Assembly: GCA_031401235.1 (NCBI GenBank)
Contig: JANNRJ010000037.1
Coordinates: 1 to 34,174, forward strand
Length of the DNA: 34,174 nucleotides
Direction: 5' to 3'
Source of the DNA: UBA3006 sp031401235
Lineage (GTDB): Bacteria > Actinomycetota > Acidimicrobiia > Acidimicrobiales > Ilumatobacteraceae
Made by a program: the position numbers and the translations under genes
Shown: piece after piece, positions 23,352 to 31,958 of the stretch
How the letters are laid out: every line of letters starts with the position of its first letter
How positions within the stretch are numbered: the first letter of the stretch is position 1
Notes under the pieces: generated by a model
Seen by the model: the letters and a program-made list of their open reading frames with translations, nothing else
What the model was told of the DNA's origin: nothing
The model's database searches: none

Positions 23352-24113
23352 CTACAGAGCTGATTGCTCAGAGACGCTGCGAGTTGCAGCGGCAATTTTC
23401 TCGGGATCGCCAAGGTAATTCACTGCGCTCACGTTGCGCTGAGCATCGAATGTGTAGAGACGGGGCACACCCGTCGGGATACTTACTTTGGCAATTTCGG
23501 CCGCTGAAATGCCATCCAAATGCATAAACAATGCTCGCAACGAGTTGCCATGGCCGGTAATCAACACATTGAGATTGTCGGCCAACTGTGGGGCCACGAT
23601 TTCCTCGAAGAAGGGGACCACTCGGGCCAGCACATCCTTGAGACATTCCGTAGCCGGAAGCAGCTCTGGATCGAACCCCTCTGCTACAAGTTTGATATAT
23701 ATCGGATCGTTGAGCGGATGTTCTGGATTTGATGTCTCTATCGGCGGCGGAGCGATGTCAAAACTTCGTCGCCATTGTTCGGTTTGTTCAGCACCATAAA
23801 GCGCGGTGACACTTCTCTTATCGAGCCCCTGCAATGACCCGTAATGACGTTCGTTTAATCGCCAGTCACGTAGAACAACTAGATCGTCTTGGCCAAGTTC
23901 GTGAAGCGCTAGGCGAGATGTCTCGATGGCCCGGTTGAGCAAACTCGTATGACCAGCATCAAAATGCAATCCGGCCAGGCGCATAGTTATCCCGGCTTGT
24001 CGTGCTTCGATGATTCCCGTGGGGCTGAGGGGGACATCATGCCAACCAGTAAACAAATTGAGTTCATTCCACGTGCTTTGACCGTGTCGGAGAAGCACAA
24101 GTGACCCAGTCAT
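23352..24113 (-). CDS. gpmA: 2,3-bisphosphoglycerate-dependent phosphoglycerate mutase
   Basis: This histidine-phosphatase-fold mutase is about 253 residues. It has the phosphohistidine motif LVLLRHGQSTWNELNLFTGW near the N-terminus, then LNERHYGSLQGLDK and the second catalytic ITGHGNSLRALF. It interconverts 3- and 2-phosphoglycerate in glycolysis and gluconeogenesis. The ATG at 24113 (MTGSLVLLRHG) is preferred; a GTG two codons upstream would also work, and neither has a good Shine-Dalgarno. The gene diverges from dnaK across about 160 bases. Confidence 0.94.
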   Translation of the reverse strand: MTGSLVLLRHGQSTWNELNLFTGWHDVPLSPTGIIEARQAGITMRLAGLHFDAGHTSLLNRAIETSRLALHELGQDDLVVLRDWRLNERHYGSLQGLDKRSVTALYGAEQTEQWRRSFDIAPPPIETSNPEHPLNDPIYIKLVAEGFDPELLPATECLKDVLARVVPFFEEIVAPQLADNLNVLITGHGNSLRALFMHLDGISAAEIAKVSIPTGVPRLYTFDAQRNVSAVNYLGDPEKIAAATRSVSEQSAL

Positions 24114-24160
24114 TGCCACAGATAATAGTTGACCAGCCAGCTATTGAGGATAAGGCCATA

Positions 24161-24181
24161 CTTGAGTCGCAACGACTCAAG
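24161..24181. promoter_or_regulatory. HAIR operator (HspR binding site) upstream of dnaK
   Basis: The exact inverted repeat CTTGAGT-N7-ACTCAAG matches the HspR-associated inverted repeat consensus. It lies about 94 bases before the dnaK start in the divergent gpmA-dnaK gap. The repressor HspR is encoded in the same operon (27766-28170), giving a feedback loop with DnaK as co-repressor in known systems. No second copy or CIRCE element was found. Confidence 0.92.
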
Positions 24182-24274
24182 TTTTCTTAGTTCTGAGTTG
24201 TTAAGTCTGAAAGGTGAGCATAGAGTGATTGTAGAAAACTCGAACATTTAAATACTCCCAGCAAAGGAATCGCC

Positions 24275-26113
24275 ATGGCCAGAGCAGTAGGAATTGACCT
24301 CGGAACCACAAACTCAGTCGTTGCCGTCTTGGAAGCCGGTGAACCAATTGTGATCCCCAACTCTGAAGGTGCACGTACTACGCCTTCAGTTGTCGCCTTC
24401 TCAAAAGCTGGTGAAGTTCTTGTTGGCGAAGTCGCCAAGCGCCAGGCAATCACCAATCCTGATCGTACTTTTCGCAGTATTAAACGCCACATGGGCGAAG
24501 GCTGGAAATCGGACGATATCGATGGCAAGCGCTACACACCGCAAGAAATCAGCGCACGCACATTGATGAAGCTAAAGCGGGACGCCGAAGCGTATTTGGG
24601 CGACACCGTAACTCAAGCAGTGATCACCGTGCCGGCTTACTTCGATGATGCGCAACGCACGGCGACGAAGGAAGCCGGGCAAATAGCTGGTCTCGAAGTG
24701 CTTCGGATTATTAATGAGCCAACAGCTGCCGCACTTGCATACGGACTTGACAAAGGCAGTGATGACGAAACCATATTGGTGTTCGACCTCGGTGGCGGAA
24801 CATTTGACGTCAGTGTGCTTGAAATTGGTGACGGGGTGTTCGAAGTCAAGAGCACCCACGGTGACACCCATTTAGGTGGTGACGACTGGGATCAGCGAGT
24901 TATTGACTGGTTGGTTCAGCAGTTCAAATCTGCCCATGGAATTGATTTAGCCGCCGATCGTATGGCGACTCAGCGACTCAAAGAGGCGGCAGAAAAGGCG
25001 AAAATTGAGTTGTCACAAACTCAGCAAACCCAAATAAATCTGCCATTTATCACGGCAACGCCAGAGGGTCCATTGCATATGGATGAGTCCCTCACACGGG
25101 CGAAGTTTCAAGAGATGACTGCTGACTTGATTGAACGATGTCGCAAACCTTTTGAGCAGGCAATTACTGATGCTGGCTTGTCTAAGGGTCAACTTAGTCA
25201 CGTCATTTTGGTGGGCGGATCAACCCGTATGCCGGCGGTGCAAGAACTCGTGCAAAGTTTGACCGGCAAGGAGCCAAATCGCTCGGTAAACCCTGACGAA
25301 GTGGTCGCGATCGGTGCGGCTGTCCAAGCTGGTGTGTTGCGCGGCGATGTTAAGGATATTTTGTTGCTTGATGTCACCCCTCTTTCGTTGGGAATTGAAA
25401 CCAAGGGTGGCGTTATGACGAAATTAATCGAGCGCAATACCACTATTCCAACCCGACGGACCGAAGTATTTACCACCGCCGACGACATGCAACCGTCAGT
25501 AGAGATTCATGTCCTGCAAGGTGAACGCGAAATGGCGAATTACAACAAGACACTTGGAAAGTTTCAGCTTGTCGATCTTCCACCAGCACCTCGAGGTGTT
25601 CCCCAGATCGAAGTGACATTTGATATTGATGCCAACGGGATTGTTCATGTGTCGGCGAAGGATCGCGCAACGTCAAAGGAGCAGTCGATGACGATTACAG
25701 GACAATCTTCGTTGTCGAAGGACGACATAAACACGATGGTGAAAGATGCTGAAGCCCATGCCGAGGAAGACCGTCAACGTCGTGAAGAGGCCGAGGTTCG
25801 CAACAATGCGGATTCGCTCGTCTATCAGACCGAAAAAGTGCTGCGCGAACAAGGCGAAAAGGTCTCGGCTGAGGAGCGCGCTGCGGTCGAAGGTCCCCTT
25901 GGTGAACTTCGTACGGCATTGCAAGGCTCAGATATTGCAGCAATCAAGAGTGCAACGGAAAAACTGATGTCGGCAAGTCAAGGGTTTAGTCAAAAGTTGT
26001 ACGAGGCAGCGGCCCACGACACCAACGCCGCGGGAACCTCGGCAACCGGTCAAGGTACGTCAGGGGTGAATGATGCTGACATCGTTGACGCTGAAATTGT
26101 CGACGAAAAATAA
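24275..26113 (+). CDS. dnaK: Chaperone DnaK (Hsp70)
   Basis: This is a full-length 612-residue Hsp70. The ATPase domain (1 to about 360) has GIDLGTTNSVVAVLE, INEPTAAALAYGLDK, VFDLGGGTFDVSVLE and ILVGGSTRMPAVQ. The conserved linker is DILLLDVTPLSLG. A beta substrate-binding domain and helical lid follow, ending in an acidic DADIVDAEIVDEK tail. The shorter ATPase subdomain is the Gram-positive form. AAAGGA lies 6 bases before the ATG. Its partners GrpE and DnaJ are encoded next. Transcription is probably repressed by HspR at the upstream HAIR. Confidence 0.98.
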   Translation: MARAVGIDLGTTNSVVAVLEAGEPIVIPNSEGARTTPSVVAFSKAGEVLVGEVAKRQAITNPDRTFRSIKRHMGEGWKSDDIDGKRYTPQEISARTLMKLKRDAEAYLGDTVTQAVITVPAYFDDAQRTATKEAGQIAGLEVLRIINEPTAAALAYGLDKGSDDETILVFDLGGGTFDVSVLEIGDGVFEVKSTHGDTHLGGDDWDQRVIDWLVQQFKSAHGIDLAADRMATQRLKEAAEKAKIELSQTQQTQINLPFITATPEGPLHMDESLTRAKFQEMTADLIERCRKPFEQAITDAGLSKGQLSHVILVGGSTRMPAVQELVQSLTGKEPNRSVNPDEVVAIGAAVQAGVLRGDVKDILLLDVTPLSLGIETKGGVMTKLIERNTTIPTRRTEVFTTADDMQPSVEIHVLQGEREMANYNKTLGKFQLVDLPPAPRGVPQIEVTFDIDANGIVHVSAKDRATSKEQSMTITGQSSLSKDDINTMVKDAEAHAEEDRQRREEAEVRNNADSLVYQTEKVLREQGEKVSAEERAAVEGPLGELRTALQGSDIAAIKSATEKLMSASQGFSQKLYEAAAHDTNAAGTSATGQGTSGVNDADIVDAEIVDEK

Positions 26114-26133
26114 CGAGAGGTGTCAACCTCGGC

Positions 26134-26631
26134 ATGGATGAGCAGATGAACGAGATCGAACTTGATGGGATCGCATCCGAACTAGGCGATCAAGTTGAAT
26201 TGGTTGTTGAAGAATTGAATATTGACGAAGTTGTCAAGGAACGTGATGAATTCAAAGATATTGCTCTTCGAGTCCAGGCCGAATTCGAAAATTACCGGAA
26301 ACGCGTGTCGGTGCAAATCGCCGCTGAAGTGGATCGCTCAGGTGGGCGAATTGTTGAAGAATTGCTTCCTGTTCTTGACGCATGTGAGGCCGCGATTGGT
26401 CACGGAATCGAAGGTGTGGAGCCGGTGTGGTCGTTACTGCTCGGTGCATTGCAAAAGCAGGGACTTGAAGTTCTTGACCTGAACGGCAAAGTTTTTGATC
26501 CGGCGGCTGCGGAGGCCGTGGTTCACGAGGAAGGTGATGGAAGTGAAGCCGTCATCACGGAAGTTTTACGTACCGGATATCGCTGGAAGGGTCGTGTTTT
26601 GCGAGCGGCGATGGTGAAGGTAAAAGGGTAG
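26134..26631 (+). CDS. grpE: Nucleotide exchange factor GrpE
   Basis: This 165-residue GrpE has an acidic N-terminus and a coiled-coil helix (ERDEFKDIALRVQAEFENYRKR region, about 35-60). A C-terminal beta domain carries FDPAAAEAVVHEEGDGSEAVITEVLRTGYRWKG-type sequence. It releases ADP from DnaK. It starts 20 bases after dnaK, and its stop is 2 bases before the dnaJ GTG, so the genes are cotranscribed. A second ATG four codons in (MNEIELDG) is an alternative start. Confidence 0.95.
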   Translation: MDEQMNEIELDGIASELGDQVELVVEELNIDEVVKERDEFKDIALRVQAEFENYRKRVSVQIAAEVDRSGGRIVEELLPVLDACEAAIGHGIEGVEPVWSLLLGALQKQGLEVLDLNGKVFDPAAAEAVVHEEGDGSEAVITEVLRTGYRWKGRVLRAAMVKVKG

Positions 26632-26633
26632 TT

Positions 26634-27755
26634 GTGCAACGCGAGTGGTTTGAAAAAGATTACTACGCGACACTTGGTGTAACCCAACGCTCGACTGACA
26701 AGGAGATCACTAAGGCATATCGAAAACTTGCGCGCCAGTTTCACCCGGACGCAAATCCAAATAACGCATCTGCTGAAAATCGGTTCAAAGAAATTTCTGC
26801 CGCATACGACGTACTTAACAATGAAGAACGGCGCAAAGAATACGATGAAGTTCGTCGACTAGGTCCGGCTGCCTATGGAGCCCCCGAATCCAATGGCTCG
26901 GGCTCGTATCGCTTCGATATGGGGGATATGTCTGGCGCCGGAATGGGTGATTTGTTCGGCCAGATGTTTGGCGGGCGAGGCGGACAACGACGAACCAGTG
27001 GTCCCCAGCGAGGGGATGACCTTGAAGCGTCATTGACATTGGATTTTGCCGATGCCGTACATGGCATAACGACTACGTTGCACCTCACCTCAGAAGCCGA
27101 GTGTTCATCATGCTCAGGAAGTGGTGCCCGAGCGGGCACAAAACCGCAGCGTTGTCCGCAATGTAAAGGGCGAGGCGTAGTGGATGACAACCAGGGAGTG
27201 TTTGCTTTTTCTTCACCGTGTCCGAGGTGTAATGGTCGCGGTGTCGTTATCGAACATCCATGTGTCAATTGCAACGGAACCGGTCTAGAAGTGCGCGCGC
27301 GCGAAGTCAACGTTCGAATTCCTGCGGGGGTCGATGATGGGCAACGAATTCGGGTGAAAGGTCGCGGCAGCCCCGGTCGCGGAAACGGCCCGCATGGCGA
27401 TCTTTTCGTTGTTTGTCGAGTTACTCCACATCCAGTGTTCGGGCGTGAAGGAGCTCACCTCACGACCCGTCTTCCGATCACTTTTTCCGAAGCCGCATTA
27501 GGTGCTGACATTGAAGTGCCGACTCTCGGAGGTTTGCCGGTGACCTTGCGCCTCAAACCTGGTACGCAATCAGGTTCACGTCACCGGGTGAAAGGTAAGG
27601 GGATTCTTGTGAATAAGTCGCATGGAGATTTGATCGTGACCGTGGATGTAGTCGTACCAAGCAAGCTAACCACCGATCAAAAATCGGCAGTGGAACAAAT
27701 GGCCCAATCGTTATCTCAGTCGCCTCGTGAAAAACTCACGAGCGAGATGAAGTAG
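26634..27755 (+). CDS. dnaJ: Chaperone DnaJ (Hsp40)
   Basis: This 373-residue type I Hsp40 has a J domain at about residues 8-72 with the HPD tripeptide in RKLARQFHPDAN. A Gly/Phe/Met-rich segment with a GDLFGQMFGGRGG motif comes next, then a zinc domain with four repeats (CSSCSGSG, CPQCKGRG, CPRCNGRG, CVNCNGTG), and two C-terminal substrate domains. It delivers clients to DnaK and stimulates its ATPase. The start is GTG, 2 bases after grpE, with Shine-Dalgarno-like sequence inside the grpE end. The hspR gene follows closely. Confidence 0.97.
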   Translation: MQREWFEKDYYATLGVTQRSTDKEITKAYRKLARQFHPDANPNNASAENRFKEISAAYDVLNNEERRKEYDEVRRLGPAAYGAPESNGSGSYRFDMGDMSGAGMGDLFGQMFGGRGGQRRTSGPQRGDDLEASLTLDFADAVHGITTTLHLTSEAECSSCSGSGARAGTKPQRCPQCKGRGVVDDNQGVFAFSSPCPRCNGRGVVIEHPCVNCNGTGLEVRAREVNVRIPAGVDDGQRIRVKGRGSPGRGNGPHGDLFVVCRVTPHPVFGREGAHLTTRLPITFSEAALGADIEVPTLGGLPVTLRLKPGTQSGSRHRVKGKGILVNKSHGDLIVTVDVVVPSKLTTDQKSAVEQMAQSLSQSPREKLTSEMK

Positions 27756-27765
27756 GAGTTGATTG

Positions 27766-28170
27766 ATGGAACGTGAACATCACGCCGTATACGTAATTTC
27801 AGTAGCTGCTGAACTAGCAGGATTGCATCCGCAAACGCTGCGTATTTATGAACGTCGCGGATTAATCCGGCCGTCTCGAACTTCAGGTGGCAACCGACGC
27901 TACAGCGAAGCCGATATTCAGTGCCTATTGCGAATCGCAAACCTAACCGCAATCGGCATGAACATTGAAGGGATCCGTCAGGTGATGGAGCTTGAGGAAC
28001 AAGTGCGGAAATTGCGCGATGAATCGTTGCGGTTACAAGCCGAACTTGATCTTGCCAATTCAGTTGTGCAAACTCGAGGTCGATATGAACTAGTCCCGCT
28101 TCGACAAGCCTTGATGCTGTTTGGCCAGCGCCCGAGCATCTTCAGTGAGGAGACTCAGCGATGGGAATAG
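27766..28170 (+). CDS. hspR: Heat-shock repressor HspR (MerR family)
   Basis: This 134-residue MerR-type regulator has a winged helix at about residues 8-75 (VYVISVAAELAGLHPQTLRIYERRGLIRPSRTSGGNRRYS-type, near-consensus). A coiled-coil dimerisation helix follows (MELEEQVRKLRDESLRLQAELDLA). HspR binds HAIR sequences, aided by DnaK, and represses chaperone genes until heat stress. A perfect HAIR lies before dnaK. The ATG at 27766 is chosen because GGAG sits 7 bases before it; an in-frame TTG directly upstream is unlikely. It overlaps clpB by 10 bases. Confidence 0.95.
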   Translation: MEREHHAVYVISVAAELAGLHPQTLRIYERRGLIRPSRTSGGNRRYSEADIQCLLRIANLTAIGMNIEGIRQVMELEEQVRKLRDESLRLQAELDLANSVVQTRGRYELVPLRQALMLFGQRPSIFSEETQRWE

Positions 28171-30650
28171 ACCCGAAAAAATGGACAACTAAGACAAATG
28201 AAGTTGTCGCTGAGGCAATGAAGTCGGCACTGTCCAACAGCAATCCTGAACTCACCCCCGATCATGTCATGGGCGCGTTAACTCGACAGGCTGACACCAT
28301 TGTGCCGGCTCTGCTCGCCAAATTGGGGGTGGCGATCACGATGTTGGGTGACCGTGCAGATGAGATCGTCAACAAACTTCCACGTGCACGTGGCGGCAAT
28401 GAGCCGCGAATGAACCGTGAATTGGCAAATATTTTCACCGACGCCGATCAACTCCGAGTGGATTTGCGCGATGATTATCTTTCGGTAGAACATTTGCTCA
28501 TCGCCATGAACCAGCGAGTGGGAATTGGTACCGAAGAAATGCTGCAGGCATTACGAGAGGTACGCGGTTCGCACCGAGTGACATCTCCAGATCCGGAGGG
28601 ACAATTTCAAGCTCTTGAGAAATATGGTCAAGACCTCACTGCACGTGCACGCGAAGGAAAGATAGATCCCGTCATTGGTCGAGACGAGGAAATTCGCCGA
28701 GTGATCCAGGTTCTTTCTCGTCGTACCAAAAATAATCCCGTACTTATTGGTGAACCTGGTGTCGGTAAGACGGCAATTGTTGAGGGTCTTGCACGGCGCA
28801 TCGCTAGCGGCGATGTTCCGGAAGGTTTAAAGAATAAGCGTCTCGTATCCCTTGACATTGGTTCGATGCTTGCGGGGGCAAAGTATCGCGGAGAGTTTGA
28901 AGAGCGATTGAAAGCTGTGTTGAAGGAAATCATCGATGCTCAGGGTGATGTGATCACCTTTGTCGACGAGATTCACACTCTCGTTGGTGCCGGCGGAGCC
29001 GAAGGCGCAATGGACGCCGGAAACATGATTAAACCAATGCTTGCTCGGGGTGAATTGCGCATGATCGGAGCGACCACGCTCAATGAATATCGAAAGTATG
29101 TCGAAAAGGACGCCGCACTCGAGCGACGGTTTCAACAGGTTTATGTTGGTGAACCAACTGTTGAAGACACGATTGCCATCCTTCGCGGGTTGAAAGAGCG
29201 CTACGAAGTGCACCACGGAGTTCGTATTCAGGACACCGCACTCGTTAGTGCCGCAGTTCTTTCAAATCGTTACTTACCCAATCGATTCTTGCCAGATAAG
29301 GCCATCGATCTAATGGACGAGGCCGCGAGCAAATTACGTATCGAAATTGATTCGCTGCCCACAGAAATTGACGTGGTTGATCGCCGTATTTTACAACTTG
29401 AAATTGAGCGTGTCGCCCTTGAAAAGGAGACCGATGTTGCCTCGATAGACAGACTCACAGCATTGAACAATGAACTAAGCGAGTTGCTTGCTCAGAGCTC
29501 TCAGATGAAACAACACTGGGATGCCGAGCGCCAGGCAATTGGAGCGATTCGAAGTCTCAAAGAGGAGCTTGAGACTCTGCGCCTCCAAGTCGACCGTGAA
29601 GCAGATTTAGAAAAAGCCGCTGAAATTCGATACGGACGAATACCAGAAGTTGAACGTCGAATAAGTGAGGCCACCGAGCAACTCGATGTTCTACAGAGCA
29701 CCACGCGAATGCTTAAGGAGGAGGTCGACTCCGAAGATATCGCCGAAGTCGTTTCTAAGTGGACCGGGGTACCGGTGAGTCGATTAATTGAAGGTGAGAT
29801 GAATAAACTTGTTCACCTCGAAACCCTTCTTCATCGTCGAGTTATCGGCCAGGATCATGCCGTCACGGCGGTTGCCAATGCTATTCGCCGAAGTCGTGCC
29901 GGCCTATCTGATCCACATCGTCCAATTGGTTCGTTCATGTTTTTGGGACCAACTGGAGTGGGAAAGACTGAACTTGCTCGTGCCCTGGCGGAATTTCTAT
30001 TTGATGATGAACGAGCAATGGTTCGCATCGACATGGCGGAATACATGGAGAAGTTCTCGGTCAGTCGGCTAATCGGAGCGCCTCCTGGATATGTCGGATA
30101 CGACGAAGGGGGGCAGCTCACCGAGGCGGTGCGTCGACGTCCTTACAGTGTGGTTCTTCTGGATGAAATTGAAAAGGCACACAGCGAAGTTTTCAATATT
30201 TTATTGCAAGTTCTGGACGATGGCCGGTTAACCGATGGTCAGGGACGGACGGTTGATTTCACAAATGTCGTGTTGATCATGACCAGCAACTTGCCAGGTG
30301 AACCGATCGACTACTTCAAGCCAGAATTTGTCAATCGCATCGATGACATTGTTCGATTCCGTTCATTGACGCACGAAGATTTGGGCGCAATTGTCGAAGT
30401 GCAATTGCAACATCTAATTAATCGGATGGCCGAGCGTCGACTCACTCTGGCAGTCACTCCGGCGGCGCGATCACTACTTGCCGAGCGCGGCTATGACCCA
30501 GATTTCGGAGCGCGACCACTGAAGCGACTAATTCAGAAGTCCATCGCTGACCCTTCCGCAATCTTCATTCTCGAAGGCAAAGTTACCGAAGGTGGTGGAA
30601 TCATCGTTGATGTTGTTGGTAATGAGTTGCGGGTCCAACCGAGCGACTAG
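28161..30650 (+). CDS. clpB: ATP-dependent disaggregase ClpB
   Basis: This 829-residue Hsp100 has an N-domain (1 to about 150) and a first AAA+ module with GEPGVGKT at 197-204 and VITFVDEIHTLVGAG. A coiled-coil middle domain (about 400-520) follows, then a second module with GPTGVGKT, VVLLDEIEKAH and the pore loop GAPPGYVGYDEGGQ. It pulls proteins out of aggregates together with DnaK. GAGGAG lies 8 bases before the ATG, inside the hspR end. The segment between MTSN and FKPEFVNRIDD is shorter than in E. coli, consistent with other actinobacterial ClpB. As the last gene of the dnaK-hspR operon it would share HAIR control. Confidence 0.97.
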   Translation: MGIDPKKWTTKTNEVVAEAMKSALSNSNPELTPDHVMGALTRQADTIVPALLAKLGVAITMLGDRADEIVNKLPRARGGNEPRMNRELANIFTDADQLRVDLRDDYLSVEHLLIAMNQRVGIGTEEMLQALREVRGSHRVTSPDPEGQFQALEKYGQDLTARAREGKIDPVIGRDEEIRRVIQVLSRRTKNNPVLIGEPGVGKTAIVEGLARRIASGDVPEGLKNKRLVSLDIGSMLAGAKYRGEFEERLKAVLKEIIDAQGDVITFVDEIHTLVGAGGAEGAMDAGNMIKPMLARGELRMIGATTLNEYRKYVEKDAALERRFQQVYVGEPTVEDTIAILRGLKERYEVHHGVRIQDTALVSAAVLSNRYLPNRFLPDKAIDLMDEAASKLRIEIDSLPTEIDVVDRRILQLEIERVALEKETDVASIDRLTALNNELSELLAQSSQMKQHWDAERQAIGAIRSLKEELETLRLQVDREADLEKAAEIRYGRIPEVERRISEATEQLDVLQSTTRMLKEEVDSEDIAEVVSKWTGVPVSRLIEGEMNKLVHLETLLHRRVIGQDHAVTAVANAIRRSRAGLSDPHRPIGSFMFLGPTGVGKTELARALAEFLFDDERAMVRIDMAEYMEKFSVSRLIGAPPGYVGYDEGGQLTEAVRRRPYSVVLLDEIEKAHSEVFNILLQVLDDGRLTDGQGRTVDFTNVVLIMTSNLPGEPIDYFKPEFVNRIDDIVRFRSLTHEDLGAIVEVQLQHLINRMAERRLTLAVTPAARSLLAERGYDPDFGARPLKRLIQKSIADPSAIFILEGKVTEGGGIIVDVVGNELRVQPSD

Positions 30651-30686
30651 ACTCTCAATACGTTCTCTACAATTTAGGAGCGTTGC

Positions 30687-31958
30687 ATGCCCGTCGCAGT
30701 CGTCGTTGGAACCCAATGGGGTGATGAGGGCAAAGCAAAAGTAATTGATCTACTAGCCAAGTCACACGAGTACGTTGTCCGTTATCAGGGTGGGCACAAT
30801 GCCGGACACACTGTGGTAGTCGGTAATCAACGCTACGCCTTACAGCTGGTGCCAAGTGGAGTGCTTTACGACCATGTCACTCCGATTATTGGTAACGGTG
30901 TCGTTGTCGACCTACCAACCTTGTTTGGCGAAATTGACGAACTCGAGCTTCGTGGAATCTCATGCTCACGACTTAAGGTATCGAGCCTTGCCCAGCTTAT
31001 TTTTCCATGGCACCAAACCCATGACCTAATCACGGAGACAGCAAGAGGCGAAAATAAAATCGGTACAACCCTAAAAGGTATTGGGCCGGCGTATGCCGAT
31101 AAAGCATTACGAGTGGGAATTCGTGTAGGCGAAGTGCGTCATCATGAGCGATTCATTTCTTCACTTCGACAGCGAGCCGTGTATGAACGGGATCTTCTGG
31201 CGACGCTTGGAGGTCCGGTGCTCGATGTTGATTCCATCATTTGTCAGTTCAGTGAATTGGCACAACGACTTATTCCTTACATTGCAGACACAGTAAGTAT
31301 TCTCCACGATGCGCGTGAAAAAGGTGCACACATTCTTCTTGAAGGTGCACAGGCAACATTTCTAGATCTCGATCATGGCACTTATCCATATGTCACCTCT
31401 TCGAACCCAACATCGGGAGGTGCGTGTGTTGGATCGGGGCTAGGTCCACGACATATTGATCGCGTCATCGGCATTACGAAGGCATACACAACCCGAGTGG
31501 GAAGCGGTCCATTTCCCACCGAACTACTTGATCCGACGGGTGACGCAATTGTCGAAATTGGTCAAGAGTTTGGAACCGTGACAGGACGTCGTCGGCGTCC
31601 GGGTTGGTTGGATTTGGTGATGTTACGTCATGCTGTGCGAATTAATTCGCTTACCGAGGTCGCTCTGACAAAGTTGGATGTATTGGATTCATTTGACACC
31701 ATTCGATTGTGTGTCGGTTACACAGTTAATGGCATTCCACTTGCGGGGTACCCGGATGACATTGAGTTGCTTGGACTGGTTGAACCGACATATGTCGATA
31801 TGCCTGGGTGGAAACAACCGCTGCGCGGAATCAAAGCGTTCGATGACTTGCCCCAAAGCGCCCGGGACATCGTTTTGCGAATAGAAAAGGAGATCCAGGT
31901 CCCGGTTCGCATAGTTGGAGTGGGCCCGGAACGGGATGACTGTGTGATGCGGCCATGA
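30687..31958 (+). CDS. purA: Adenylosuccinate synthetase
   Basis: This 423-residue GTP-dependent enzyme makes adenylosuccinate from IMP and aspartate, the first committed step to AMP. Visible motifs are GTQWGDEGK (8-16), QGGHNAGHTVV with the catalytic His, IGTTLKGIGPAYADK, and TKLDVLDSF for guanine recognition. The P-loop reads GDEGKAK where most family members have GDEGKGK (Ala17 for Gly). AGGAG lies 6 bases before the ATG. Its stop overlaps the purB ATG (ATGA), which carries out the next step. Confidence 0.97.
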   Translation: MPVAVVVGTQWGDEGKAKVIDLLAKSHEYVVRYQGGHNAGHTVVVGNQRYALQLVPSGVLYDHVTPIIGNGVVVDLPTLFGEIDELELRGISCSRLKVSSLAQLIFPWHQTHDLITETARGENKIGTTLKGIGPAYADKALRVGIRVGEVRHHERFISSLRQRAVYERDLLATLGGPVLDVDSIICQFSELAQRLIPYIADTVSILHDAREKGAHILLEGAQATFLDLDHGTYPYVTSSNPTSGGACVGSGLGPRHIDRVIGITKAYTTRVGSGPFPTELLDPTGDAIVEIGQEFGTVTGRRRRPGWLDLVMLRHAVRINSLTEVALTKLDVLDSFDTIRLCVGYTVNGIPLAGYPDDIELLGLVEPTYVDMPGWKQPLRGIKAFDDLPQSARDIVLRIEKEIQVPVRIVGVGPERDDCVMRP

